Origin: Natranaerovirga hydrolytica
GTDB taxonomy: Bacteria; Bacillota; Clostridia; Lachnospirales; DSM-24629
NCBI RefSeq assembly: GCF_004339095.1
Contig: NZ_SMGQ01000012.1
Location: 124,001 to 188,000, forward strand
Length of the DNA: 64,000 bases
Direction: 5' to 3'
The stretch's first letter is position 1; each line of letters opens with the position of its first letter. Below are positions 34,148-43,184 of the stretch, one piece after another. The position numbers and the translations under genes were made by a program. Below the pieces are notes generated by a model, which made no database searches, was not told the DNA's origin, and saw nothing but the letters and a program-made list of their open reading frames with translations.

Positions 34148-35515
34148 ATGGATTTAATTATAAAAAATGGCACAATTGTTACTTCAACAGAGACTTACAA
34201 AGGCGATATAGCCGTTAAAGACGGTAAAATAGAGGCCATTGGAAATTGCTTACAAGAAGAAGGCGTCAACGTCATTGATGCAAAGGGCAAATTGGTTTTG
34301 CCAGGGGCTGTGGATGTACACACACATTTGGCGATGCCATTTGGTGGAACGGTTTCAGCAGATAGTTATTTATCAGGAACACGAGCAGCAGCTTGTGGTG
34401 GTGTCACAACGGTTTTTGATTATCCAGTACAAAGAAAAGGCAATAGCATTCTTGGATTAATTAATGAAAAAAAGGCTGTTTGTGAAGAAGAAGCTTGTGT
34501 AGATTATGCCTTTCATTGTTGCATCACAGACTTAAATGAAGGTGCCATATTAGAAGAAATGGAAAAAGCAGTAGAAGAAGGGATCACCAGTTATAAATGT
34601 TTCTTTGTCTACAAAAAAGAAGGTATGATGGTGGATGATGGTACATTTACTAAGTTATTAAAGCGGGTTAAAGAATTAGGCGCAGTGCTAAACGTACATG
34701 CAGAAAATCCTGATTTGATAGATTTAAATGTAGAGAACTTTTTAAAAGAAGGTAAGACGTCTCCATGGTATCACTACCTAAGTAGACCGGAATATGTAGA
34801 AGCAGAAGGCGATAAAAGGGCCGTGCATTGGGCAAAACATTTGGATGCACCCTTGTATATTGTTCATATGGCCAACAAAGAAGGATTAGAAGCGGCAGTA
34901 GAAGCCAAAAGAGAAGGTTATAACATTTATGTAGAAACTTGCCCTCAGTATCTTGAATTTACTTCAGAAGTGTATAAAAGAGAAGATGGTAGAAATTTTG
35001 TTTGCTCACCCCCTATGAAAGGACAAGAAAGTCAAAATGCTTTATGGAAAGCCATTGAAAATGGAGATATTGATACCGTTGCAACAGACCATTGCCCGTT
35101 CCAAAGTTATGAAAAAGATTGGGGCAAAGATGATTTTTCTAAAATTCCAAATGGTTGTGCAGGTGTAGAAAATTTATACCCATATATGTTGTCAGCAGCC
35201 AACGAAGGTAAAATATCTTTTAATAAAGCCGTTGAATTATGTTCTACCAATCCAGCTAAAATATTTGGTTGTGTGAGCAAAGGTTCTCTTACAGTGGGTA
35301 AAGACGCTGATATTGTTATATACGATCCAACTAAGGAATTTACCATCTCAGTGGACAATATGCATTCAGAGTATGACCATACCATTTGGGAAGGCATATC
35401 TTTAAAAGGATATCCTCAAATGACCATTTCAAGAGGTGAAGTGGTTTATAAAGATGGAGAATTTGTTGGGAAACCAGGTTGGGGTCAATTTGTAAAAAGA
35501 GTTGCTAATCAATAG
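34148..35515 (+). CDS. hydA: Dihydropyrimidinase / hydantoinase
   Basis: 455 residues, amidohydrolase superfamily. Metal ligands H58 and H60 (DVHTH), carbamylated K150 (SYKCFF), His in NVHAEN and IVHMAN, and catalytic D314 (VATDHCPF) are all in place. It opens dihydrouracil or dihydrothymine to N-carbamoyl-beta-alanine or its methyl form; relatives also act on 5-substituted hydantoins. It is flanked by the M20 hydrolases and the dehydrogenase, exactly the enzymes before and after it in reductive pyrimidine breakdown. Ribosome binding site AAGGAGGT. Confidence 0.92.
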   Translation: MDLIIKNGTIVTSTETYKGDIAVKDGKIEAIGNCLQEEGVNVIDAKGKLVLPGAVDVHTHLAMPFGGTVSADSYLSGTRAAACGGVTTVFDYPVQRKGNSILGLINEKKAVCEEEACVDYAFHCCITDLNEGAILEEMEKAVEEGITSYKCFFVYKKEGMMVDDGTFTKLLKRVKELGAVLNVHAENPDLIDLNVENFLKEGKTSPWYHYLSRPEYVEAEGDKRAVHWAKHLDAPLYIVHMANKEGLEAAVEAKREGYNIYVETCPQYLEFTSEVYKREDGRNFVCSPPMKGQESQNALWKAIENGDIDTVATDHCPFQSYEKDWGKDDFSKIPNGCAGVENLYPYMLSAANEGKISFNKAVELCSTNPAKIFGCVSKGSLTVGKDADIVIYDPTKEFTISVDNMHSEYDHTIWEGISLKGYPQMTISRGEVVYKDGEFVGKPGWGQFVKRVANQ

Positions 35516-35580
35516 GTGAATGATAGAAATGACAATAGAATAGGCATTAAACTAAAAAACTAAGGTAAGGAGGGCGTCCT

Positions 35581-37089
35581 ATGCAGGAAAGAACATTGAA
35601 TCAATTTTCAGCTAAAAGTGAAATGGAAGACTGTTTGCTTTGTCATAATGCACCTTGTACAAAGCAGTGTCCCCATGGATTAGATCCTGCCAAAGTCATT
35701 CGCTCCTTCCGCTTTGAAAATATAAAGGGTGCAGCTGAGTCTGCAAAAGACACAAAGATATGCAAGGCGTGTAAGGAAAAAAGTTGCATCAAAGCTTGTG
35801 TAAGAGGCAAGATAGATCATCCTGTAGATATTCCCAATTTAATAGGATATGTAGCCAGTTTAAGAAAAGAAGAAACAATCAAAACAATAGATTTAAGTAT
35901 TGATTTTTGTGGCATACCTTGTGACAATCCATTTTTCTTATCCTCTTCAGTTGTAGCCAGCAATTATGAGATGGTCGCCAAGGCATTTGATATGGGATGG
36001 TCCGGTGTGGCATTTAAAACCATTGGTGTTTTTGTTCCAGAAGAAGTTTCTCCAAGGTTTGCTACGATTAAAAAAGAGGGTCATTCATTTATAGGGTTTA
36101 AAAACATAGAACAAATATCGGATCATACTTTAGAAGAGAACTTAGATTACTTAAAACGTTTAAAAGAAGATTATCCAAGTAAGGTTATTGTAGCTTCCAT
36201 ATTAGGGCAAAGCGATGAAGAGTGGACGTATTTAGCAGAGCTTATGACCCAAGCCGGTGCAGACATTATAGAATGTAATTTCTCCTGTCCTCATATGACG
36301 GGAGAAGGATTAGGTTCTGATGTCGGACAAAATCCAGAGCTGGTTGCAAAGTATACAGCAGCCACAAGAAAAGGAACCCATTTACCCATATTGGCAAAGA
36401 TGACACCCAATATAGGCAATATGGAAATACCCGCTATTGCAGCCATGGAAAATGGAGCAACAGGTATAGCGGCCATTAATACCATTAAAAGTATCATGAA
36501 TGTACATTTAGATGATTTTAACTCAGAACCTCAAGTAGATGGAAAATCTTGTGTGGGAGGCTACTCTGGTAAAACAGTAAAACCAATTGCCTTACGTTTT
36601 ATAAACGATATGAAACAACATCCCAAGTTAAAAGACGTACCCATTAGTGGTATGGGTGGTATAGAAACTTGGCGTGACGGTGCAGAATTTATTGCTCTAG
36701 GATGTGAAAATCTTCAAATTACCACTTCTGTTATGCAATATGGTTATCGCATTATTGATGATTTAATAGATGGACTATCTTCTTATTTAGGTGAGAAGGG
36801 TTATAAAAGTGTTCGTGAAATGGTTGGAAAAGCGTTGCCTAAGTTGGTTTCAGCAGAAGCACTGAATCGCCAATCCATTTCCTATCCAAAGTTTGATAAA
36901 GGAAATTGTATTGGTTGTGGTCGATGTTATCTATCTTGTTATGATGGAGGGCATCAAGCCATAAAGATGGATGAAGATAAAGGCAAGCCCAAATTATTAG
37001 CCAAGGAATGTGTCGGGTGTCATCTATGTGCAGTGGTGTGTCCTGTAGGTGCTATATCAGCAGGCAAAAGAGTAGCAATAAAGCATTAA
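35581..37089 (+). CDS. PreA-like dihydropyrimidine dehydrogenase with extra N-terminal Fe-S domain
   Basis: 502 residues. Residues 18-73 hold two identical CX2CX4CX3C motifs (C18, C21, C26, C30; C61, C64, C69, C73), like the N-terminal Fe-S domain of PreT, GltD and mammalian DPD. Residues about 88-430 are the FMN barrel of the dihydroorotate dehydrogenase superfamily with active-site C236 in NFSCPHM. Residues 443-487 contain two [4Fe-4S] ferredoxin motifs. It reduces uracil or thymine, or runs in the reverse direction. The FAD/NAD(P)H domains of PreT and DPD are absent and no separate preT is nearby, so electrons may come from ferredoxin. Confidence 0.88.
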   Translation: MQERTLNQFSAKSEMEDCLLCHNAPCTKQCPHGLDPAKVIRSFRFENIKGAAESAKDTKICKACKEKSCIKACVRGKIDHPVDIPNLIGYVASLRKEETIKTIDLSIDFCGIPCDNPFFLSSSVVASNYEMVAKAFDMGWSGVAFKTIGVFVPEEVSPRFATIKKEGHSFIGFKNIEQISDHTLEENLDYLKRLKEDYPSKVIVASILGQSDEEWTYLAELMTQAGADIIECNFSCPHMTGEGLGSDVGQNPELVAKYTAATRKGTHLPILAKMTPNIGNMEIPAIAAMENGATGIAAINTIKSIMNVHLDDFNSEPQVDGKSCVGGYSGKTVKPIALRFINDMKQHPKLKDVPISGMGGIETWRDGAEFIALGCENLQITTSVMQYGYRIIDDLIDGLSSYLGEKGYKSVREMVGKALPKLVSAEALNRQSISYPKFDKGNCIGCGRCYLSCYDGGHQAIKMDEDKGKPKLLAKECVGCHLCAVVCPVGAISAGKRVAIKH

Positions 37090-37119
37090 ACAAGCAATTA
37101 AAATAACAACTAGAACTGC

Positions 37120-37155
37120 AAGGGCGCAGAAGAGTTTATCTTTTGCGCCCTTTTT
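37120..37155 (+). terminator. Hairpin between the dehydrogenase and ABC genes
   Basis: AAGGGCGCA and TGCGCCCTT arms with TTTT after them, immediately before the AGGAGG of the next gene. A partial terminator or attenuator separating catabolic and transport genes. Confidence 0.75.
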
Positions 37156-37169
37156 AGGAGGTTTTATAT

Positions 37170-37940
37170 ATGAGTACACCAGAGATACAAATAAAAGACG
37201 TTAATATGATCTATAAGGTAAACGATGGTGAAGACATTGTGGCGCTGAACAATGTGAATTTAGACATTAAAGAAGGGGAATTTATTTCCCTCTTAGGACC
37301 ATCTGGATGTGGAAAAACAACATTGCTAAGAATTATTGCGGATTTATTACAACCCACATCAGGTAGTGTGACGTTAAGAGGTCAAACCCCTAGAGCCATG
37401 AGATTACAAAAAAAGTATGGCATCGTGTTTCAAAATCCTGTGCTTTACGATTGGAGAAGCGTTAGAAGAAACGTGTGTATGCCAATGGAGATTATGAAGA
37501 TACCCAAAAAAGAAAGAACAGCTAGGATAGATCAAACATTAGACTTGGTAGGGTTAAAAGACTTTGGCTCAAAGTACCCATTTGAACTGAGTGGTGGTAT
37601 GCAACAAAGGGTAGGTATTGCCAGAGCCTTAGCATTGGATCCAGAATTTTTATTAATGGATGAACCGTTTTCCGCTTTAGATGAATTTACCCGTGAAAAA
37701 TTGAACGAGGATTTATTAGAAATATGGAGAAAAACTAGAAAAACAGTTATTTTTGTTACCCATAATATAGCAGAATCCGTATTTTTATCGGATCGTGTGG
37801 TGGTACTATCGCCTCATCCTGGTAGAGTATCAGCAGTGGTGGATATTGATTTGCCAAGACCTAGAGAAAGTAGCCTTAGAGAAACCTCCGAGTTTTATGA
37901 ATATGTGGCTAAGATAAGAAAAAGTTTTGAGGGGGTGTAA
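37170..37940 (+). CDS. ABC importer ATPase (SsuB/TauB/ThiZ type)
   Basis: 256 residues. Walker A GPSGCGKTT, Q-loop in GIVFQNPVLYDW, signature LSGGMQQR, Walker B FLLMDEPFSALDE and switch His (VTHNI). The short length and the sequence around the D-loop match ATPases of nitrate/sulfonate/thiamine-precursor/pyrimidine importers. It is followed after three bases by two permeases and then a binding lipoprotein. Likely substrate a pyrimidine or hydantoin-like compound, by context. Confidence 0.92.
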   Translation: MSTPEIQIKDVNMIYKVNDGEDIVALNNVNLDIKEGEFISLLGPSGCGKTTLLRIIADLLQPTSGSVTLRGQTPRAMRLQKKYGIVFQNPVLYDWRSVRRNVCMPMEIMKIPKKERTARIDQTLDLVGLKDFGSKYPFELSGGMQQRVGIARALALDPEFLLMDEPFSALDEFTREKLNEDLLEIWRKTRKTVIFVTHNIAESVFLSDRVVVLSPHPGRVSAVVDIDLPRPRESSLRETSEFYEYVAKIRKSFEGV

Positions 37941-37943
37941 GCT

Positions 37944-38747
37944 ATGAACTTAAGCAAAAAAGACAGAAGGGTGGTCACACTGGTTTGGTTCATTGGTGTT
38001 ATTGTTTTTTTAGAGCTATTAGCTTTTATAATGGCTTATGTTGTAAAAGACAATATGGCATCAGCTAAAATTCCATTTCCACATACCATATTAGTGGTAT
38101 GGATACAAAACTGGGAATCCTTAGTAGAAGCTGGCTTATTAACCTTTTCAAGGGCGGCTATGGGATTTGGAATTGGTGCAAGTATTGGAATTGTATTAGC
38201 GGTTATTATGAGTTTGTCTAAGACAGCAGAAAAAATAGCGTTTCCCTACTTGATAATGTCTCAAATGATACCTGTATTAGGGCTTGCACCTATTATATTT
38301 AATATTGTCAGAGATATGAATTTATCAAGAATCATTATTGCAGCATATATTACTTTTTTCCCAGTATCCGTGAATATGTTAAGTGGATTAAAAGCTGTAG
38401 ATCAAGAGAAAAAGGACTTGTTGTATTCTATTGCAACTAGCAAATATAAAGTTTATAAAAAATTAATGTTTCCATTTTCAATGTCTTATTTGTTTACTGG
38501 ACTTAAAATTGCAGCACCTATGGCAGTTACAGCTTCTATATTAGTGGATATGTTAGGGTCATCAGGTGGTATTGGTGTAAGAATATTATATGCTTTATAT
38601 TCCAACACAACAGATATCTTCTGGGCATCAGTTGCAACAAGTGCCCTGATGGGAATTATTAGTTATTACATTATTATATTTATAGAAAAATTACTTTTAC
38701 CTTGGGAAAGAAATACTTCGAAGAAAGTAGGTGGCAAGTATGAGTAA
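37944..38747 (+). CDS. ABC importer permease, first subunit
   Basis: 267 residues, six membrane segments, binding-protein-dependent permease family (BPD_transp_1) with an EAA-type loop near KAVDQEKKDLLYSIATSK. The pattern resembles SsuC/ThiX permeases. GGGGGTG ribosome binding site overlaps the end of the ATPase gene. It overlaps the second permease start by eight bases. Together they form a heterodimeric channel. Confidence 0.9.
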   Translation: MNLSKKDRRVVTLVWFIGVIVFLELLAFIMAYVVKDNMASAKIPFPHTILVVWIQNWESLVEAGLLTFSRAAMGFGIGASIGIVLAVIMSLSKTAEKIAFPYLIMSQMIPVLGLAPIIFNIVRDMNLSRIIIAAYITFFPVSVNMLSGLKAVDQEKKDLLYSIATSKYKVYKKLMFPFSMSYLFTGLKIAAPMAVTASILVDMLGSSGGIGVRILYALYSNTTDIFWASVATSALMGIISYYIIIFIEKLLLPWERNTSKKVGGKYE

Positions 38748-39507
38748 TAAAGCAAAAACAATAATATGGCCCTTAATATTTGGAATAGGATTTCTTTTGG
38801 TATGGGAATTTGGATTTTTACACCAATTATTAGATTTAAAGCATTTTCAATTACCTGTTCCGTCGCAAATCGGCATAACTTTATACAACAATTTGTCAAA
38901 AGCATTAAGCGATGCAGTAGTCACCATTTCAGGAGCATTAATTGGTATGGCATTGGGTTCGTTTTTAGGTTTTATGATTGCGGTTATTGCCACTTGTTTT
39001 CCCAAATGGGGGTATGGGGGTATGATTTTGGTTACAGCACTAAATGCCATACCCATTGTGGCATTGTCACCCATAATGAATTTATGGTTTTCAACAGGTA
39101 TGATACAAAAAATAGGTGTTGTGACAGTGGTATGTATGGCAGCTATGGCCATTAATGCATATAGCGGGCTTAATAATTTAAAGCCCTACTCAGTAGATTT
39201 GATGCATAGTGTGGCAGCAGATCATTGGACCATATTTAAAAAATTGCGGTTGCCAAATTGCTTACCTAATGTATTTACAGCCTTTAAAATCAATGTTGCA
39301 GGATCAATTATTGCAGCAATTATTAGTGAATACTTTGCATCTTCTACAGCAGGATTAGGATTTGGCATAAAAGACCATTTAAGAAAAGCAGAAATGGCAA
39401 TGGGATGGTCCTATATTGTTGTTGCTTCTCTAGCAGGAGTTCTTATATATTTAATTATATTGTTGGTAGAACGCGATGCTATAAAATGGCACGCTTCACA
39501 AAGATAA
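38740..39507 (+). CDS. ABC importer permease, second subunit
   Basis: 255 residues from the ATG at 38740 (AGTAGGTGG seven bases upstream; a GTG at 38731 is inside that site). Six membrane segments, EAA loop at YSVDLMHSVAADHWTIFKKLRLPNC region (by position about 150-170). It is related to but clearly different from the preceding permease, as in RibXY-like or ThiXY-like pairs. Confidence 0.9.
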   Translation: MSNKAKTIIWPLIFGIGFLLVWEFGFLHQLLDLKHFQLPVPSQIGITLYNNLSKALSDAVVTISGALIGMALGSFLGFMIAVIATCFPKWGYGGMILVTALNAIPIVALSPIMNLWFSTGMIQKIGVVTVVCMAAMAINAYSGLNNLKPYSVDLMHSVAADHWTIFKKLRLPNCLPNVFTAFKINVAGSIIAAIISEYFASSTAGLGFGIKDHLRKAEMAMGWSYIVVASLAGVLIYLIILLVERDAIKWHASQR

Positions 39508-39532
39508 ATACAAAAAAATAGGAGTGATTAAA

Positions 39533-40594
39533 ATGAAAAAAAGAAAAAATATTATTGGAATAGTACTAATGATTATGTTACTTACTTTAGCAGTTGGTTG
39601 TAGTTCAGAAGAGCCTGTCACAGAAGCAGAAGGTTCAGGAGATAATGTAGAGACACCAGAATCTTCAGAAGAACTGGACTCAATGACCGTACAACTTAAG
39701 TGGTTGCCACAATCACAATTTATGGGCTTTTATGTGGCACAAGCGAATGGATATTATGAGGAAGAAGGCATAGACATTCAAATTCTTCCAGGTGGTAGTG
39801 ATATTATTCCAGAGCAACAAGTGTATAGTGGTGTTGCAGATGTAGGTGTTACGTGGGTATCCAGTTTAATGAAATATCAATCAGAAGGTTGGGACTTGGT
39901 ACATAGTGGACAACTATTCCAAAATAGTGCTATGTTATTGGTTTCTAAAGAATCTACGGGCATAGAAAGTGCTTTAGATTTAGAAGGTAAAAAAGTTGGT
40001 TCTTGGTTTGGAGGCAATGAGTATGAAATATATGCCCTTTTAGCTGCTAACGGATTAGATAGAAACAATGATTTAGAATTGGTACAACAAGATTATACAA
40101 TGAATCAATTGATTAATGATACTATCGATGCAGCGTCAGCAATGACCTATAACGAATTAGGTTTATTGTATCAAGAGATAGATCCAAGTGAAGTCAATAT
40201 ATTAGATATGAATGATGAAGGCGTTGCAATGCTTCAAGATTGTCTATTTGTAAGTTCAGATTGGATTGCTGAAAATGAAGACTTATATGTAAGATTTTTA
40301 CGTGCAACGATAAAAGGCTGGGCAGATGCAGCTGCTGATCCAGAAGCAGCAGGAACCATTGTATATAACGTGGACCAAAGTGTTTCACTAGAACACCAAA
40401 TCTATATGGCAGAAGAAGTAGCAAAATTAGTTGTCACAGAGGGCTTTGACCCAGCAAATATTGGGTACACAGATATGGATGCATACCAACAAACAGCAGA
40501 CTTAGCTCTAGAACATGGACTCTTAACGCAACCAGTAGAAATCTCAGAAACAACCATTCAAACAAAATACTGGGAAGCCGCAACAAGAAACTAG
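39533..40594 (+). CDS. NMT1/THI5-like substrate-binding lipoprotein
   Basis: 353 residues from the ATG at 39533 (GGAG eight bases before; a GTG at 39524 overlaps it). Lipobox AVGC gives lipidated Cys23. The mature protein begins after an acidic spacer with MTVQLKWLPQSQFMGFYVAQANGYY, read here only by its KWxPQxQFxGxYVA key residues, which is the NMT1/THI5-like signature of binding proteins for pyrimidine-like ligands. It completes the importer and fits uptake of uracil, thymine or related compounds. The ligand is inferred. Confidence 0.9.
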   Translation: MKKRKNIIGIVLMIMLLTLAVGCSSEEPVTEAEGSGDNVETPESSEELDSMTVQLKWLPQSQFMGFYVAQANGYYEEEGIDIQILPGGSDIIPEQQVYSGVADVGVTWVSSLMKYQSEGWDLVHSGQLFQNSAMLLVSKESTGIESALDLEGKKVGSWFGGNEYEIYALLAANGLDRNNDLELVQQDYTMNQLINDTIDAASAMTYNELGLLYQEIDPSEVNILDMNDEGVAMLQDCLFVSSDWIAENEDLYVRFLRATIKGWADAAADPEAAGTIVYNVDQSVSLEHQIYMAEEVAKLVVTEGFDPANIGYTDMDAYQQTADLALEHGLLTQPVEISETTIQTKYWEAATRN

Positions 40595-40599
40595 GAAAC

Positions 40600-40620
40600 T
40601 AGGGACACTTCTCAAAAACA
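40600..40620 (+). repeat. REP-like half-site, ACACTTCTC type
   Basis: TAGGGACACTTCTCAAAAAC-type single arm six bases after the binding-protein stop. Confidence 0.7.
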
Positions 40621-40636
40621 ATCAAAAAGAAAAGAA

Positions 40637-40696
40637 TAGGGACAGTTCTCAAAAATAGCGTAATTAACTTGAATGCTTTTTGAGAACTGTCCCTAT
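40637..40696. repeat. REP-like palindrome, ACAGTTCTC type
   Basis: ATAGGGACAGTTCTCAAAAA ... TTTTTGAGAACTGTCCCTAT, long arms with a 20-nt centre, between two convergent genes where it could end both transcripts. Confidence 0.85.
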
Positions 40697-40709
40697 TAAT
40701 TCTATTAAT

Positions 40710-41186
40710 TTAAGGCAATAGTTTTTTGACTTTATTTTCTAATTTATTAGGTTTGGTAGTTGGTGCAAAACGATCAACCACATTTCCATTTGAATCGATC
40801 AAAAACTTTGTAAAATTCCATTTAATCTCTCCGCTGAACAAGCCTTTTTGCTCTGTAGTAAGTAGTTTAAATAACGGGTGAATAGTATTACCTTTTACAT
40901 CCACTTTTTCAAAGAGGGGAAATGTAACACCATAGTTTAATTTGCAAAACTCTTTGATTTCAGAAAAGTTACCAGGTTCTTGATTACCAAATTGGTTACA
41001 AGGAAAACCTAAAATTTCAAAATTGCTATCTTTATATTTTTGATATAAGGCCTCTAACTCTTCATACTGTGGAGTGAATCCACAATTACTTGCAGTATTT
41101 ACGATTAAAAGAACTTTTCCCTTATAAGATTCTAGCGGAATTGTTTCGCCTGAGATTTTTTTAACTTCAATATTGTATAATGACAT
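40710..41186 (-). CDS. gpx: Glutathione peroxidase-family thiol peroxidase
   Basis: 158 residues. Peroxidatic C35 in NTASNCGFT, FPCNQFGNQEPG with the conserved Gln, KWNFTKFL with the Trp-Asn pair, and resolving-cysteine candidate C81 in EFCKL. A cysteine rather than a selenocysteine codon is used, so it is probably thioredoxin-dependent and reduces organic hydroperoxides. It is divergent from an OhrR-like regulator, with a palindromic operator candidate between them. RBS TAGGAGG. Confidence 0.92.
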   Translation of the reverse strand: MSLYNIEVKKISGETIPLESYKGKVLLIVNTASNCGFTPQYEELEALYQKYKDSNFEILGFPCNQFGNQEPGNFSEIKEFCKLNYGVTFPLFEKVDVKGNTIHPLFKLLTTEQKGLFSGEIKWNFTKFLIDSNGNVVDRFAPTTKPNKLENKVKKLLP

Positions 41187-41245
41187 ATTATACCTCCTAT
41201 TATTAAATAATATATAAGTACATAAGTAAGTTAATATAACTATAA

Positions 41246-41277
41246 CACAAGATTAAATTGTGCACAATATAATTTTG
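41246..41277. promoter_or_regulatory. OhrR-type operator candidate
   Basis: CACAAGATTAAATTGTG followed directly by CACAATATAATTTTG. The two overlapping inverted repeats have the spacing and the ACAATT/AATTGT character of OhrR boxes known from Bacillus. It lies between gpx and the OhrR-like gene. Confidence 0.6.
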
Positions 41278-41348
41278 AAAAATATTTGATGCAATAATAA
41301 AGAAATTCTATTATAATAATATATAAATCATAAATAAAGGAGGTTAAT

Positions 41349-41783
41349 ATGCCTAAAGAAGAGTTGTTAAAATTAGATAATCAAATATGTTTTCCTATAT
41401 ATGCAGTGTCGAGGTCTATTACAAAGTTGTATAGGCCATTATTACAAGAGTTAAATATCACTTACCCCCAATATCTAGTATTGTTGGTATTGTGGGAAGT
41501 AGAAGTGATAACTTTAAGAGATTTGGGGAAAAAGTTGTACTTAGATTCAGGGACATTAACACCCTTGTTAAAAAGAATGGAGAAAATGCATTTAATAAAA
41601 AGAGAACGATCTGTTGAAGATGAAAGGGTATTATTTATCAAAATCACTGAAAAAGGTTTGGGAATGAAGGAAAAAGCTTCAAAGGTACCGGAGTGTTTAT
41701 TAAAAAACATAGAGGTAGATATTAATCAATTAATAAGAGTGAAAAAAGAAATGGATGAGCTCTTAAAGAAATTAAATAGTTAA
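41349..41783 (+). CDS. ohrR: OhrR-like MarR-family peroxide sensor
   Basis: 144 residues. The N-terminus LDNQICFPIYAVSR carries the reactive Cys14, equivalent to Cys15 of Bacillus OhrR. The winged helix shows LNITYPQYLVLLVLWE and YLDSGTLTPLLKRMEK, the latter being the highly conserved OhrR recognition helix. It should repress gpx and itself until the cysteine is oxidised by organic peroxide. AAAGGAGGT ribosome binding site. Confidence 0.9.
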   Translation: MPKEELLKLDNQICFPIYAVSRSITKLYRPLLQELNITYPQYLVLLVLWEVEVITLRDLGKKLYLDSGTLTPLLKRMEKMHLIKRERSVEDERVLFIKITEKGLGMKEKASKVPECLLKNIEVDINQLIRVKKEMDELLKKLNS

Positions 41784-41802
41784 CTAGGGTCTAACTAGTA
41801 AC

Positions 41803-41824
41803 TAGGGACAGTTCATAAAAATAA
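41803..41824 (+). repeat. REP-like half-site, TTCATAAAA variant
   Basis: TAGGGACAGTTCATAAAAAT, a single arm of the variant also seen at 49215 and 50808. Confidence 0.7.
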
Positions 41825-41863
41825 TCTAAAATAAAAGGAATATTATATTGGGAGGTTTGGTTA

Positions 41864-42271
41864 ATGGAAGATACATTATATGAATATGATATTAGAACAA
41901 CACAAAACCAGGAATTTATAGACATTAATCATTTAATAAGAGATGCTATCGATAAGAGTGATTTAGAAGATGGCATTGCAATCGTCTATTGCCCTCATAC
42001 AACAGCAGGAATTACGGTTAATGAAAACGCTGATCTGGATGTTGTAAGAGATATGATAACCCATTTAAATAATGTATTTCCAGTATATGGAGATTATAAA
42101 CATATTGAAGGAAACTCCCATGCGCATTTAAAATCTTCTTTTATGGGAATAGAAAAAACAATAATAGTAAAAGATAAAAAGCCAATATTGGGAACGTGGC
42201 AAAGTGTGTTCTTTTGCGAGTTCGATGGTCCAAGAACAAGAAAAGTATTTATAAAATTAATCAGTGGATAA
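41864..42271 (+). CDS. yjbQ: YjbQ-family (UPF0047) protein
   Basis: 135 residues, normal length. Conserved motifs VYCPHTTAGITVNENAD, GNSHAHLKSS and GTWQSVFFCEFDGPR contain the His residues of the putative active site. Members have weak thiamine-phosphate synthase activity in vitro and are annotated as secondary thiamine-phosphate synthase, but the true role is uncertain. GGGAGG site 10 bases before the start. Confidence 0.9.
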   Translation: MEDTLYEYDIRTTQNQEFIDINHLIRDAIDKSDLEDGIAIVYCPHTTAGITVNENADLDVVRDMITHLNNVFPVYGDYKHIEGNSHAHLKSSFMGIEKTIIVKDKKPILGTWQSVFFCEFDGPRTRKVFIKLISG

Positions 42272-42292
42272 ATAAAACAAATGTAAATGAAA

Positions 42293-42355
42293 AAAGGGAC
42301 AGTTCTCAAAAATGATTTAAATCAATAATTTGATTATTTTTGAGAACTGTCCCTT
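42293..42355. repeat. REP-like palindrome, ACAGTTCTC type
   Basis: AAGGGACAGTTCTCAAAAAT and ATTTTTGAGAACTGTCCCTT around a 23-nt centre. It separates the convergent yjbQ and ung genes. Confidence 0.85.
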
Positions 42356-42361
42356 ACAGAT

Positions 42362-43036
42362 TTAAATATTTTCTACCTGCCAATCGATTGGTGTTTTATT
42401 TATTGATTTAAGAATTTCGTTGGTCCTAGAGAAGGGTTTGCTTCCTAAGAAACCTCTATGTGCAGAAAGAGGGCTTGGATGTACAGATTTAATAATATAA
42501 TGTTTTTGAGTATCTATCATTTTTATTTTTGATTGAGCATTCTTGCCCCACAAAATAAAAACAATAGGATTATCTCTGATATTTAATAATTGTATGATTC
42601 TATCCGTAAACAGTTCCCAACCTATGTTTTTATGTGAATTGGCTTGTCCCGCCTTTACAGTTAGTACAGTGTTCAGCAACAAAACACCTTGATCAGCCCA
42701 TTTTTTTAAGTATCCATTATTAGGAATAAAACAACCAACATCGGTATGCAATTCTTTATAGATGTTTTTAAGTGAGGGTGGTATAGGTATATTTGGCTTC
42801 ACTGAAAAACTAAGTCCGTGAGCTTGATTAGGACCATGATAAGGATCTTGTCCTAAGATAACTACTTTTAAAGTTTTATAGTCTGTAAAATGTAAGGCAT
42901 TAAAAACATCATACATATCTGGATAAATAATTTCGTTTGTGTATTCGGTTTTTAAAAATTGTTTTAGATTTAAATAGTATTCTTTTTTAAACTCATTTTC
43001 TAATAATGGTTGCCAAGAATTTTTAAAGATATTCAT
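42362..43036 (-). CDS. ung: Uracil-DNA glycosylase
   Basis: 224 residues from the ATG at 43036 (AGGTG site; a GTG at 43045 overlaps it). Family 1 UDG motifs: catalytic Asp in [11 protein letters not shown], uracil-binding LLLNTVLTV, and the [11 protein letters not shown] loop with catalytic His. It removes uracil from DNA in base-excision repair. Alone, not in an operon. Confidence 0.96.
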   Translation of the reverse strand: MNIFKNSWQPLLENEFKKEYYLNLKQFLKTEYTNEIIYPDMYDVFNALHFTDYKTLKVVILGQDPYHGPNQAHGLSFSVKPNIPIPPSLKNIYKELHTDVGCFIPNNGYLKKWADQGVLLLNTVLTVKAGQANSHKNIGWELFTDRIIQLLNIRDNPIVFILWGKNAQSKIKMIDTQKHYIIKSVHPSPLSAHRGFLGSKPFSRTNEILKSINKTPIDWQVENI

Positions 43037-43184
43037 TTTGATCACCTGAAGTCATTATAACATATATGTTTCTTTGAGTCATAAAAAATGAATGATGGTA
43101 GCTGTTTAGCTTGAGTTGTTGAAAAAGTTAATGCCTTAGAGTATGATTAATAAATAGAAAACAAAAAATAAGGAGACTGGATTA

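Noticed and set aside
40710-41186. Selenoprotein glutathione peroxidase
   Set aside because: The active-site codon is an ordinary Cys codon and no in-frame TGA needs to be read through.
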